Virus record (IMG/VR): IMGVR_UViG_3300045912_000261
Coordinates: 48,534-112,533 of that record
Origin: a virus
DNA: 64,000 bases
Strand: one strand, 5' to 3'
The notes under the pieces were generated by a model that saw only the letters and a program-made list of their open reading frames with translations, was not told the DNA's origin and did not search any database. Of the stretch, positions 54,873 through 62,205 are shown in pieces (the first letter of the stretch is position 1; each line of letters begins with the position of its first letter). A program made the translations under genes and the position numbers.

Positions 54873-55184
54873 GTGTCCAAGGCACACTCTGTACGCTTCG
54901 ACGAAGAGCTCCCGGGAGGGATAGCCCGCTGCGACTACCAGAGTTGCGGTGGGGAGCTCGGTCACGACCACATCCTGTACAACAGTAACGGCACGGACGC
55001 AATGCACTACCTGGTGTGCCTCAACAAGCCTGACCTGCACCGCTTCCACCTCATTGGAAGCACAGGAGCCTTGCTCCGCGCCTCCCGGGGAAGATGGGGT
55101 TGGGGTGCGTTGTGGAGGTACCCTCTGCGCGAGAAGTCAGGGTTCCCCAGTGGAACCGAGATCCGCCCGGAAAGGCGAAAGTAA
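54873..55184 (+). CDS. Hypothetical protein with Cys/His cluster
   Basis: 103 residues from GTG 54873, chosen because it follows the structured ribosome site; an upstream ATG lies inside the promoter. CDYQSCGGELGHDH then HYLVC..H..H may bind metal. Basic C-terminus. Not recognised. Confidence 0.7.
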   Translation: MSKAHSVRFDEELPGGIARCDYQSCGGELGHDHILYNSNGTDAMHYLVCLNKPDLHRFHLIGSTGALLRASRGRWGWGALWRYPLREKSGFPSGTEIRPERRK

Positions 55185-55531
55185 TGCAGGCCAGTCAGAT
55201 GATGATCGACGCCCTAGTCGGCACGGTCGGGATGAAGCCCTCCCCGGAGGACCAGGAGGCTCTCAAGCCGGTCGGGGACCTCTTGGCGGAGATGCTCGTC
55301 TCCCACGCGGTCTTCGTGTCCAAGCTCGCTCCGGCCTTAGAGGGGAGCCTCGACAAGATCGACAAGGGCAAGAACTCCAGCCAGCTCCTGGCAGCTGGCC
55401 TATCGAGGATGGCGGAATGCTTCGAGGAGGGCCTCACCTCGATCAGGCTCCTACTGGTGCTGCTCGGTGAGGACCTGGAGGAGATCGACCGGCTCATCGA
55501 CGCCGGCCGAGAGGGTGGGGAGGCAGCCTAG
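55184..55531 (+). CDS. Hypothetical helical protein
   Basis: 115 residues, ATG at 55184 (TAATG). All-helical, acidic (LVSHAVFVSKLAPALEG; MAECFEEGLTSIRLLLVLLG). Not recognised. Confidence 0.75.
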   Translation: MQASQMMIDALVGTVGMKPSPEDQEALKPVGDLLAEMLVSHAVFVSKLAPALEGSLDKIDKGKNSSQLLAAGLSRMAECFEEGLTSIRLLLVLLGEDLEEIDRLIDAGREGGEAA

Positions 55532-55732
55532 ATGGAGTTGAGCCAGCACGAGAAGAGGCTCATCAAGGAGCTGCTCGAAGCCGAAGTAAGGACCATTCAG
55601 GGCCGCATTCACGATGCACGACTGCCTGATGGGCCGCCTCGGGAGCTGCTCCATAGGCTCGTGCACGCCCAGCTCGCTTTGGCCAAGTTCCAAGTGGACC
55701 TAGAAGAGAAGCCCGATGCCCTTGATCGTTGA
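55532..55732 (+). CDS. Hypothetical coiled-coil protein
   Basis: 66 residues, helical (HEKRLIKELLEAEVRTIQGR; LLHRLVHAQLALAKF). Adjacent to the previous stop. Not recognised. Confidence 0.65.
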   Translation: MELSQHEKRLIKELLEAEVRTIQGRIHDARLPDGPPRELLHRLVHAQLALAKFQVDLEEKPDALDR

Positions 55733-56339
55733 CCTGCCCCCTGTCAGGGAGCCTACCGTTTGCGAACGCCGTTTCGTAGACGACATCTACCACTTCCTCA
55801 ATCGGGACGGGGTTCCTGTCGAGTACCCAAGCCTCAAGGTAGCCCCCGGGAACCTACCGGCGCTCACTTCCCTAATGGGCCAAGAGATCCCTTTCGAGGG
55901 TCTGGCAATTCAGGTCTCCCCAGGTGCCGAGTGGCAGATGGTACTTGCCGGCAGTGTAGCCCGCGAGGGCTGTGCTGACCTGAAGCAGCTGCCGAGGAGG
56001 GGACCTAATCGCCCTCTACTTGCCAACCAGGTAGGGCTCCACTCGGTCAGGATCGTCATTCACGAGTTCCTACATCAGTACACCCCTTACGAGATCTTGG
56101 CCTCAGGTGAGCACGAAGGTATCGTCGAGGCCGTCGCCCGTGACCTCACTGTCCGTTGGACACGGAAGACCTACGGGATCCGTACTGGTGTATACCGAGA
56201 GCTGCGCGACGTCTACGAGACCGAAGTAAACCACTTTCGGGCCTCTTCAGCGATGCGCACTGGGCAGGAGTGGTTCCAGCCTCGCGCCGTGTTTTACCGC
56301 CGTCACGTCCTCATGCATGGAAAGGAGCCCGAAGGATGA
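55716..56339 (+). CDS. Zinc metalloprotease-like protein
   Basis: 207 residues. IHEFLHQYTP provides HExxH, and EHEGIVEAVARDL about 15 residues later provides the likely third Glu ligand, a gluzincin-type arrangement. No signal peptide. It may cleave a host protein or process a phage one. Start overlaps the previous gene by 17 bp. Confidence 0.75.
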   Translation: MPLIVDLPPVREPTVCERRFVDDIYHFLNRDGVPVEYPSLKVAPGNLPALTSLMGQEIPFEGLAIQVSPGAEWQMVLAGSVAREGCADLKQLPRRGPNRPLLANQVGLHSVRIVIHEFLHQYTPYEILASGEHEGIVEAVARDLTVRWTRKTYGIRTGVYRELRDVYETEVNHFRASSAMRTGQEWFQPRAVFYRRHVLMHGKEPEG

Positions 56340-56524
56340 CCGAGATGCCTCGAGAGCTGCCCATCCAGTACGACCCCGAGAAGGGACGCTGCTTCGTCAG
56401 CATCGGCTACCAAAAGCACTACCTGCAAGGGGAGCCCCGGATCGACAACCACTCCGGAGAGGTTCTTCTCCCCACAGGTGTGTTCGCTGAGTGGGTCCGA
56501 AGCACAACCAGTGTCCTGCCATGA
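56336..56524 (+). CDS. Hypothetical protein
   Basis: 62 residues, ATG at 56336. Mostly beta (GRCFVSIGYQKHYLQGE; GEVLLPTGVFAEWV). Overlaps the lipoprotein start. Not recognised. Confidence 0.65.
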   Translation: MTEMPRELPIQYDPEKGRCFVSIGYQKHYLQGEPRIDNHSGEVLLPTGVFAEWVRSTTSVLP

Positions 56525-56832
56525 AACGGGCGGCAACCACAGCAGTGGCGGCAGTAGTCCTGGCCCTGGGCGTCGGCTGCGGTGGCGAGGACATTCGCTC
56601 AGGGATCGTAGTAGACAAGAAGTACGAGCCGGAGAGGGAGTACAGCGAGCTTCAGCCAGTGTTCGTTCCTTCACCCAACGGTCCTGTGATCGGCTACTAC
56701 ATCCCGCAGACCAGAATCGACGACGAGGACTTCCTTCTCCAGCTTTGGAACCAGCAACTCGACCGTAAGGGCTGGATCGAGGTTCCGAAGGAGGAGTACG
56801 AGAGGTACAACAAGGGGGACATGTACCCGTGA
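56521..56832 (+). CDS. Small lipoprotein
   Basis: 103 residues from the ATG at 56521 (ATGA coupling). Signal peptide with LGVGC lipobox, Cys20 as lipidation site, then GIVVDKKYEPEREY, PQTRIDDEDFLLQLW and NKGDMYP. Small early lipoproteins of this kind occur in many phages, and some block superinfection. The role here is inferred. Confidence 0.8.
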   Translation: MKRAATTAVAAVVLALGVGCGGEDIRSGIVVDKKYEPEREYSELQPVFVPSPNGPVIGYYIPQTRIDDEDFLLQLWNQQLDRKGWIEVPKEEYERYNKGDMYP

Positions 56833-57614
56833 TCACGCATGTGGTCATCAGCGACGTTCACGGAAACTACCGGGCCCTTGAGCGCCTTCTACACAAGACA
56901 GGGACGCTCACTTCCAGAGGCAAGCATCCTGACCACAGGGTCGTCTTCGTTGGGGACGTGGTGAACCTGGCTCCGTTGCAGCCTGGGTTCGACGACCTCG
57001 AGGCTCTGAAGATGGCCGTGACGGTGGCTGACCTCATCCTCTTGGGTAATCACGAGCTTCCTTACCTAGCTCCCGGACGTCCTGGGTCCTACTTCGTAGG
57101 GTACCAGCCGCCAGTAGGGGACCTGGCCCACGAGATCAACGTGGCTCAGCGCGACGGGCACTTCATCGCAGCTGCCGTCATCCACGGGTGGTTGATCACC
57201 CACGCAGGACTCCATCCCTACTGGCAGGAGAGGTACGGATGGTCCGCTGGAACACCGGCCAGAATGGTCGGGGAGTGGCTCAATGACCACTTCTACGACT
57301 GGCTGACACACAGTACGGGAGAAGGGGCCGTCTTCGACTCAGTAAGTGCCTTGAGGGGAGGACGCGACCCCGTGGGCGGGATCTTCTGGGCCGACATGAA
57401 AGAACACAAGGAAGCACGTAACCGCAACAGAATTCCTCAGATCTTTGGGCACACAGCCCTCAGCACCAACCCCGTTCTCTTCCCGCAGCAGGAGGGTGCG
57501 CCCTTCTGGTGCATCGACTCAGGGTTCCCGACCGTAACCGCTCTCGTCAAGAGGGGGAGTGGCAACTGGCAGCCCTACACAGCTAGTGTGGGGGACGAAG
57601 AAGATGCTGGCTGA
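56829..57614 (+). CDS. Calcineurin-like metallophosphoesterase
   Basis: 261 residues from GTG 56829. Motifs ISDVHGN (residues 8-13), FVGDVV, LLGNHE, a later ITHAGLH and FGHTAL make a complete binuclear-metal phosphoesterase site like ApaH/PrpE. Substrate unknown: protein phosphate, dinucleotide or cyclic nucleotide. It lies two genes before a cyclic-phosphate receiver-like protein. Confidence 0.9.
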   Translation: MITHVVISDVHGNYRALERLLHKTGTLTSRGKHPDHRVVFVGDVVNLAPLQPGFDDLEALKMAVTVADLILLGNHELPYLAPGRPGSYFVGYQPPVGDLAHEINVAQRDGHFIAAAVIHGWLITHAGLHPYWQERYGWSAGTPARMVGEWLNDHFYDWLTHSTGEGAVFDSVSALRGGRDPVGGIFWADMKEHKEARNRNRIPQIFGHTALSTNPVLFPQQEGAPFWCIDSGFPTVTALVKRGSGNWQPYTASVGDEEDAG

Positions 57615-57855
57615 AGTCCGCAGAACAGCTTGGCATGACCGCCTGATCTTCAACACCTTCTCGCACCCCTTCCCCTACCTCTTCCACAGGTGGGACGTAT
57701 ACTTCGGCGAGGTATACGAGCATTACGACAAGGTCGTTTGGAGCTGGGCCAAGGGCTTCTGGTTCCGTAGGGAGGCAGAGGAGTACGCCCATGAAATCGA
57801 GGGCTTCGGGTACTGGGGCGAGGAAGGTCTGGATGACCAAGATCTGGCTCGATGA
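57604..57855 (+). CDS. Hypothetical protein
   Basis: 83 residues from ATG 57604, overlapping the phosphoesterase end by 11 nt. Aromatic-rich (FNTFSHPFPYLFHRWDVYFG; WSWAKGFWFRREAEEYAHE). Not recognised. Confidence 0.65.
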   Translation: MLAEVRRTAWHDRLIFNTFSHPFPYLFHRWDVYFGEVYEHYDKVVWSWAKGFWFRREAEEYAHEIEGFGYWGEEGLDDQDLAR

Positions 57856-58126
57856 CATAAGACCGGCTCCTCCGGGCTGGTCCCGTGTGGACCGGGTAGG
57901 AGTCGTAAAGATCATGCTTTCCCATGAGACCGTGCATGTTCTCTCGCTGGATCACGACCTCGGGGAGGGCCGGCCTACGGGCTACGACCTCGTGAAGTGG
58001 ATGGCGGAGACCGGACACTGGCCCATCGTCGGGATCCAGATTCACTCAGCCAATCCCGTTGGGGTCAGCAACATGAAGGCCACCATCGAGAGGTACGCCC
58101 CCAGGCACATCTGGAACTGGTTCTAA
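57833..58126 (+). CDS. Cyclic-phosphate-processing receiver-like protein
   Basis: 97 residues from the ATG at 57833. KIWLDDIRPAPPGW, LSLDHDLG, TGYDLVKWM and IQIHSANPVG..NM fit the receiver-like family predicted to process cyclic phosphates (cPP_Rec). Acidic LDD and DHD residues and HSAN are present. Proximity to the phosphoesterase suggests shared nucleotide or RNA-end chemistry. Confidence 0.75.
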   Translation: MTKIWLDDIRPAPPGWSRVDRVGVVKIMLSHETVHVLSLDHDLGEGRPTGYDLVKWMAETGHWPIVGIQIHSANPVGVSNMKATIERYAPRHIWNWF

Positions 58127-58136
58127 GGAGCACAGC

Positions 58137-58499
58137 ATGCCACAGGATCTTGAATGGGCCCTCCAGAGGATCGAGCATCTGGAAAGGGCTCTCGAGCACG
58201 AGGGCAGGAGGCGCAAGCAGGTCGAGCTCACTCTCAGGAAGCGGGGTGGCGACGCTGTCATCGCCGAGGCCGAGGCCAATCACCTTCGGGCGCAGCTCGT
58301 GCATGGCCACGAGGAAGAGCGAGGCCGCCTCCAGGCCAAGTGTGAGCTGCAGAGACGCGAGATCGTACGCCTCTCCAAGGAAGTAGCTGAGCTCCAAGGA
58401 GCACTCCAGGAGGCCCGGAGAAGTCTGCGAGAGGCCAAAGGCTCGGCTGCCAAAGGCTCGGGGGCTACGCCGAGGCCAATCGGGAGGGCCCGGAAATGA
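58137..58499 (+). CDS. Long coiled-coil protein
   Basis: 120 residues, almost continuous coiled coil (LQRIEHLERALEHEGRRRKQ to LSKEVAELQGALQEARRSL), basic tail. No other domain. Confidence 0.75.
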   Translation: MPQDLEWALQRIEHLERALEHEGRRRKQVELTLRKRGGDAVIAEAEANHLRAQLVHGHEEERGRLQAKCELQRREIVRLSKEVAELQGALQEARRSLREAKGSAAKGSGATPRPIGRARK

Positions 58500-58828
58500 G
58501 CGTGGAACGTCTGGAGGACTTCGCCTGTTCCTGCGCCCTCACCGATGCGGGCAGGCTGCGGCGCTCGCTGTATCAGTGCAAGAAGACTCTAGGGGCCACC
58601 GACGCGGACTTCCTGTCGCGCCTGATCATGGACCTCGAGTGGGGTCTACCGAACAACTGTCGGGCGCACATTGATTGGGTGGCCTGCGACCAGTGGTTCG
58701 GGGTGGGGGCCTCCGTGTACCAGGGTGGTATGAAGGCAGCTTCCATCGTGGTGCAGTGCGACCAGCTGGAGTATGGGCTTGCTCGTGTCCGAGAGATGGT
58801 CTACGAGTTTGCCCAGACCGCTTCTTGA
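58496..58828 (+). CDS. Hypothetical protein
   Basis: 110 residues, ATGA overlap with previous gene. Cys-containing helical protein (FACSCALTDAGRLRRSLYQC; MDLEWGLPNNCRAH). Its end overlaps promoter P5. Not recognised. Confidence 0.7.
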   Translation: MSVERLEDFACSCALTDAGRLRRSLYQCKKTLGATDADFLSRLIMDLEWGLPNNCRAHIDWVACDQWFGVGASVYQGGMKAASIVVQCDQLEYGLARVREMVYEFAQTAS

Positions 58829-58875
58829 AGATTCGATGAAGCCCATTGCTTTGACTCCAGCTCCCCAGTTATACT
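58825..58875 (+). promoter_or_regulatory. Promoter P5
   Basis: Upstream TTGAAG (58825-58830), -35 TTGCTT (58846-58851), 18-bp spacer, -10 TATACT (58870-58875), start region AGTTACAAAA. Confidence 0.85.
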
Positions 58876-58894
58876 TTAGTTACAAAATCAAAAA

Positions 58895-58912
58895 CGTTCC
58901 AAAGGAGGAACG
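58895..58912 (+). promoter_or_regulatory. Shine-Dalgarno hairpin (CGTTCC-AAAGGA-GGAACG)
   Basis: Perfect 6-bp stem, AAAGGA loop, before the ATG at 58915. Confidence 0.75.
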
Positions 58913-58914
58913 AG

Positions 58915-59250
58915 ATGCCCGTCCAGCTTCCCGACAACGCCGTCGACACCGTCCAGACGCTGCTCGAGGACAACGCCGGCAACCGATCCGCGACGATCCG
59001 CGCACTGGCAGCCGAGGGCTGGTCGCGAGGCCAGATCTCCAAGGCCATGTCCGAGGCGTGCGGCTCCAAGATCTCCTACCAGAGGGTCTACAACACCCTG
59101 AAGAAGGCCTCCGAGGCCAAGGGGACCGAGGGCGCCACCGCGAGGGAGCGCTCCAAGGTCGAGAAGACCCCCGCGGTGGAGGCGATCGACCTCACCTCCG
59201 TGGACGCGCCGGAGGCGGTGGAGGACCCCGAGATCCTCGCCGAGGCGTAG
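58915..59250 (+). CDS. HTH-family small protein, paralogue 3
   Basis: 111 residues. NRSATIRALAAEGWSRGQISKA and YQRVYNTLKKA align with paralogues 1 and 2; a charged Pro/Glu C-terminus is added. Own promoter. Probable DNA-binding regulator; could act on the array or dyad sites in this arm. Confidence 0.8.
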   Translation: MPVQLPDNAVDTVQTLLEDNAGNRSATIRALAAEGWSRGQISKAMSEACGSKISYQRVYNTLKKASEAKGTEGATARERSKVEKTPAVEAIDLTSVDAPEAVEDPEILAEA

Positions 59251-59258
59251 GCACCCTC

Positions 59259-59310
59259 GCAACTCGGGCACCTAATCCTACCACCCGGCAGCTCGGCACC
59301 CTGTCCTACC
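59259..59310 (+). repeat. Dispersed repeat pair
   Basis: AACTCGGGCACCTAATCCTACC (59259-59282) and CAGCTCGGCACCCTGTCCTACC (59289-59310), immediately before a hairpin. Confidence 0.8.
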
Positions 59311-59338
59311 GGAAAGGCTCCTGAGAGGGAGCCTTTCC
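59311..59338 (+). terminator. Hairpin, terminator candidate
   Basis: GGAAAGGCTCC pairs perfectly with GGAGCCTTTCC (6-nt loop) after the 58915 gene. No U-tract. Confidence 0.6.
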
Positions 59339-59361
59339 CCTGCCTTCAAGAGGCCCGGTTC

Positions 59362-59412
59362 TTGAAATTTCGATGAAGAACCTTGAAAGGCCCCTTGAGA
59401 ATATGATAGAAT
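59362..59412 (+). promoter_or_regulatory. Promoter P6
   Basis: Upstream TTGAAA (59362-59367), -35 TTGAAA (59383-59388), 18-bp spacer, -10 TAGAAT (59407-59412), start region GTTACAAAAA. Confidence 0.85.
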
Positions 59413-59488
59413 AATGTTACAAAAAGTGAAAGAGGCGCCAACAGTGGTCCGTACCGAAGTGGCCTACCGGACCGCAGCAGCCTCTGCA

Positions 59489-59501
59489 GACCCAGGAGGT
59501 C
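59489..59501 (+). promoter_or_regulatory. Shine-Dalgarno hairpin (GACC-CAGGA-GGTC)
   Basis: 4-bp stem, CAGGA loop, before the ATG at 59508. Confidence 0.7.
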
Positions 59502-59507
59502 GACAAC

Positions 59508-59726
59508 ATGTCAAGCGCCACTCGGGGCAGGGTGCCCACCTTCGAGTTCACCGCGCGTCTGGAGAAGATCACCAAGAACAACGTGGTGTACAGGGTCAAC
59601 GGCGAGCCCGGAGAGAACAAGGGCTTCGGCGTGATCTACGTGCCGAAGGACAGCATGAGCGACCCGACGCACCCACCGATGGGGATCTCCGCGGTGGTGA
59701 AGCTGCAGGAGCCTCCCGTCGCCTAG
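59508..59726 (+). CDS. Hypothetical beta-rich protein
   Basis: 72 residues. FEFTARLEKITKNNVVYRV, GFGVIYVPKD, AVVKLQE; reminiscent of small OB-like or single-strand-binding accessory folds, but not assigned. Confidence 0.7.
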   Translation: MSSATRGRVPTFEFTARLEKITKNNVVYRVNGEPGENKGFGVIYVPKDSMSDPTHPPMGISAVVKLQEPPVA

Positions 59727-59731
59727 CCGTT

Positions 59732-59809
59732 GTGGTCATCATCGACGTGCTGCTTACCCTGGCCTTCATTGCCCTGCTGACCGAGGTCGGGAAGTTCCTC
59801 AGAGGGTGA
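59732..59809 (+). CDS. 25-residue membrane peptide
   Basis: GTG start; VIIDVLLTLAFIALL helix then charged EVGKFLRG. Just before a terminator. Confidence 0.45.
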   Translation: MVIIDVLLTLAFIALLTEVGKFLRG

Positions 59810-59817
59810 CAACGAAT

Positions 59818-59868
59818 GAGCCGGGGAGGCTCGCGAAAAGACCTCTCCGGCTCTTCCTTTGTTTCTGT
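59818..59868 (+). terminator. Intrinsic terminator
   Basis: GAGCCGGGGAGG (59818-59829) and CCTCTCCGGCTC (59842-59853) form a 12-bp stem with one G-U, followed by TTCCTTTGTTTC. Confidence 0.85.
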
Positions 59869-60403
59869 AGCACTCAGTTCTTCAGGTTTCTTCATGCGAT
59901 CTTGTGATTTTTCACCCCGTCTTCGCTCAGTTCTTTCAGATACGTTTCATTTTATCCGATACCCGACATTTTATCAGCACAGACGAAAACATACTAAATA
60001 GGCCTTAATAGCACGAAAAACCTCAGGAAACCTCTCATAACTGATGTGAGCTGAAAAAACTGAAGAACCGAAACAAATTTTCTACTATATCGATTCTAGA
60101 TTGATCTTCATTCCTTCATCATACTTCCTTCATAACTCCATCATATTCTGGTCGATATAGTATATTCCTACCTTCCTACCTACGGAATGTCCTTCTCGAT
60201 TCTAATATAGGGCTCTTTTATTTCGGTTCTTCAGTTCTTTCATCTCCTATCATCAACCAGTAAGATCCCATAAGTTTTTGGATCTATCTAGTATGTTTTC
60301 GTCTCGTTTCGTCTCAGAAGATAGACTGATATCTCTCGGATGAAATGAAACAGATACACCAGATTTTCGCGAGTCTGATACATCGGTCCACCTCCATTGG
60401 TAG
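59869..60403. other. AT-rich non-coding block with nested inverted repeats
   Basis: About 535 bp without a supported gene and clearly AT-richer than its surroundings. Perfect arms CTGAAGAACCGAAA (60060-60073) / TTTCGGTTCTTCAG (60221-60234) enclose perfect arms TACTATATCGA (60083-60093) / TCGATATAGTA (60152-60162). The centre has repeated CCTTCAT. Candidate replication origin or structured RNA. Confidence 0.8.
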
Positions 60404-60404
60404 A

Positions 60405-60441
60405 ATCACATGCCAGGTGGACAGGTTGCAAGGTGGACAGG
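60405..60441 (+). repeat. ATCACATGCCA / GGTGGACAGG element, left copy
   Basis: ATCACATGCCA (60405-60415) and two GGTGGACAGG (60416-60425, 60432-60441). The same words recur at 62403-62450, flanking the WIN-family gene block. Confidence 0.65.
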
Positions 60442-60463
60442 ACACACTCAGAAAGAGGTAGCG

Positions 60464-60823
60464 ATGGACAACGTGAAGTACTCCGTTAGGGATCCGCTCA
60501 CGCCTAGCGAAGTTGCGGGGGAGACCCTGCGCTGGATCAACGGGATTCGGAAAGAGCTGGGTCTGCCCCGCCTCAGGAGGCTCCTGAAAGGCTTGCCTGG
60601 AAGTTCCTGGCTCTGTCCCGTGGCGAGATCTCTGGCCAAAGGACTGCCCAAGGGCCATTTGGTCAAGGTGACTCCTTCGTACGTGGTGATCGATTCGCCC
60701 ACCTTACAGACCGTGGGCCTTTCGTACGACACCATCCCTCCCGTGAAGGCTTTCATCAGGGAGTTCGACGGCGGAGGGTTCCAGGAATACAAACTGAAGC
60801 GTGGGAGAAAACTATGGTGGTGA
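60464..60823 (+). CDS. WIN-family protein, paralogue 1
   Basis: 119 residues from ATG 60464. TLRWINGIRKELGLPRLRRLLKG, then LCPVARSLAKG. Shares this N-terminal ~50-residue module with the genes at 61545 and 61882. The family pattern (N..R..LGLP...L..G....CP.A.SL) is known to me from actinophages without assigned function. Confidence 0.75.
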   Translation: MDNVKYSVRDPLTPSEVAGETLRWINGIRKELGLPRLRRLLKGLPGSSWLCPVARSLAKGLPKGHLVKVTPSYVVIDSPTLQTVGLSYDTIPPVKAFIREFDGGGFQEYKLKRGRKLWW

Positions 60824-61176
60824 TGTGGGTAGTAACGCGTGACCGGGACTACGAACTGCTGGGCGGGCAAGGGCTCATCCCCTCCCGAGTCGGAGTTGGG
60901 ATGACCGGGGAGGAAGTCCGCAAGACCATGGACGACGTTGCCTTTCCTCAGCGGACCGTGTTCGTCAAGGAAGGCCTGAAGCCAGAGGACGTCCCGCCCC
61001 CGACGGTCAGATTCCGCCTGCTTGACGGAGACGCCAACATCTACTACGAAGGTGTCGCAGCAGAGGATCTAGCCACCAGCAGCGACGACATCTGGTCCAT
61101 CCTCAAGTGGGGTGAGGCCGAAGCAGGCTGCACCACTCTCCAACTGCTCGAGGAGGGAACATGGCGAACCGTCTGA
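60814..61176 (+). CDS. Hypothetical protein
   Basis: 120 residues from ATG 60814 (GGGAG at 7 nt); ATG 60823 is an alternative. Mixed alpha/beta (VGVGMTGEEVRKTMDDVAF; VRFRLLDGDANIYYEGV). Not recognised. Confidence 0.7.
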   Translation: MVVMWVVTRDRDYELLGGQGLIPSRVGVGMTGEEVRKTMDDVAFPQRTVFVKEGLKPEDVPPPTVRFRLLDGDANIYYEGVAAEDLATSSDDIWSILKWGEAEAGCTTLQLLEEGTWRTV

Positions 61177-61304
61177 GGCGAAAGACGCCAACGGCAGAGG
61201 AACTCTACCGGAGAGCAGACAAGCTGTTTACGGTAGCCCTCGTATTGCTGGTCGTGGCAGCAGTCATGGGGCTCGTAGCCCTCACCCTAGCACTGGTGGA
61301 GTAA
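61161..61304 (+). CDS. 47-residue single-pass membrane protein
   Basis: ATG 61161 after GAGGGAAC. Basic N-terminus, helix ALVLLVVAAVMGLVALTLAL. Overlaps both neighbours. Confidence 0.6.
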   Translation: MANRLRRKTPTAEELYRRADKLFTVALVLLVVAAVMGLVALTLALVE

Positions 61305-61570
61305 TGTCCGACCTTGAGTATTCCGTCCGGATCGAATACATCGATCCTAAGACCATCTTCGGCTTCCACACCGAAATGGGCACAGCTCGAGTAGACGGTC
61401 TCGAAATCCCGATCAGATCGACGATCGGCATGGGAGGCTCTCACATCTTCATCTACGGGAAAGATGGACGGCCTGGAGTGTCGGTCAACTTAGGTCCCCT
61501 GATCGAGCACCTCGTCAGGCTCCACCTAGGGGAAGGGAGTTCAGATGCCGCCACTCAGCCGGAGAAGTAA
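61304..61570 (+). CDS. Hypothetical protein
   Basis: 88 residues, ATG at 61304 in TAATG coupling. Beta-rich (YSVRIEYIDPKTIFGFHTE), helical end. Overlaps the next gene by 26 bp. Not recognised. Confidence 0.65.
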   Translation: MSDLEYSVRIEYIDPKTIFGFHTEMGTARVDGLEIPIRSTIGMGGSHIFIYGKDGRPGVSVNLGPLIEHLVRLHLGEGSSDAATQPEK

Positions 61571-61880
61571 GTCCTCTCTCGTACGGACAACCGTCGCTTG
61601 GGTCAACGAGGTCAGGGAGCAGATCGAACTCCCACCGATCAAGAGGCTGAGCAAGGGACACCGGAGACATCCGAACTACTGCCCTGTGGCACTCTCCATC
61701 GTGCGAGGAACTCAGTACAAGGCCAACGTGGAGCCCCTCCGCTTCTCAGTGTGGTCCGCAGAGGGCCTTTCGCCAGGAGTCCGGCTTCTCGCCTCCGGAG
61801 TCCCTCCCCATCAGGTGACCCGTTTCGTTGTCCTATTCGACCAAGGCGAGCCCAGCCTCGACTACCTGCAGGAGAAGTAA
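61545..61880 (+). CDS. WIN-family protein, paralogue 2
   Basis: 111 residues. TVAWVNEVREQIELPPIKRLSKG, then YCPVALSIVRG; divergent C-terminus. Clearly related to its neighbours. Confidence 0.75.
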   Translation: MPPLSRRSKSSLVRTTVAWVNEVREQIELPPIKRLSKGHRRHPNYCPVALSIVRGTQYKANVEPLRFSVWSAEGLSPGVRLLASGVPPHQVTRFVVLFDQGEPSLDYLQEK

Positions 61881-61881
61881 G

Positions 61882-62205
61882 GTGACCAAAGAGGAAAGAC
61901 AGAGGCTCGAAAGAGACGTCATTGCCTGGATTAACCGAGTCAGGGAGCAACTTGATCTGCCTCCGATCAAGAAGCTGAGCAAGGGTCTCCCGAGGGAGAG
62001 CCAGGAGTGTCCGATTGCCATCTCACTAGCGCGAGGAAGTCGTTTTCACGCCGACGTAAGGGACACCATGTACAGGGTCTACGACGTCGACTACAGGCTT
62101 GTGTTGAAAGGGAGGTTGTCAAGGCCCGCAATGGCCTTCGTGAAGCTCTTCGACTTCCCTGACCTGAACAAGCCTCTGGACAGATACATGAAGCGGAAGC
62201 AGTAA
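61882..62205 (+). CDS. WIN-family protein, paralogue 3
   Basis: 107 residues from GTG 61882. VIAWINRVREQLDLPPIKKLSKG, then ECPIAISLARG. C-terminus similar in layout to paralogue 1 (MAFVKLFDFPDL). Tandem duplication with paralogue 2. Confidence 0.75.
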   Translation: MTKEERQRLERDVIAWINRVREQLDLPPIKKLSKGLPRESQECPIAISLARGSRFHADVRDTMYRVYDVDYRLVLKGRLSRPAMAFVKLFDFPDLNKPLDRYMKRKQ

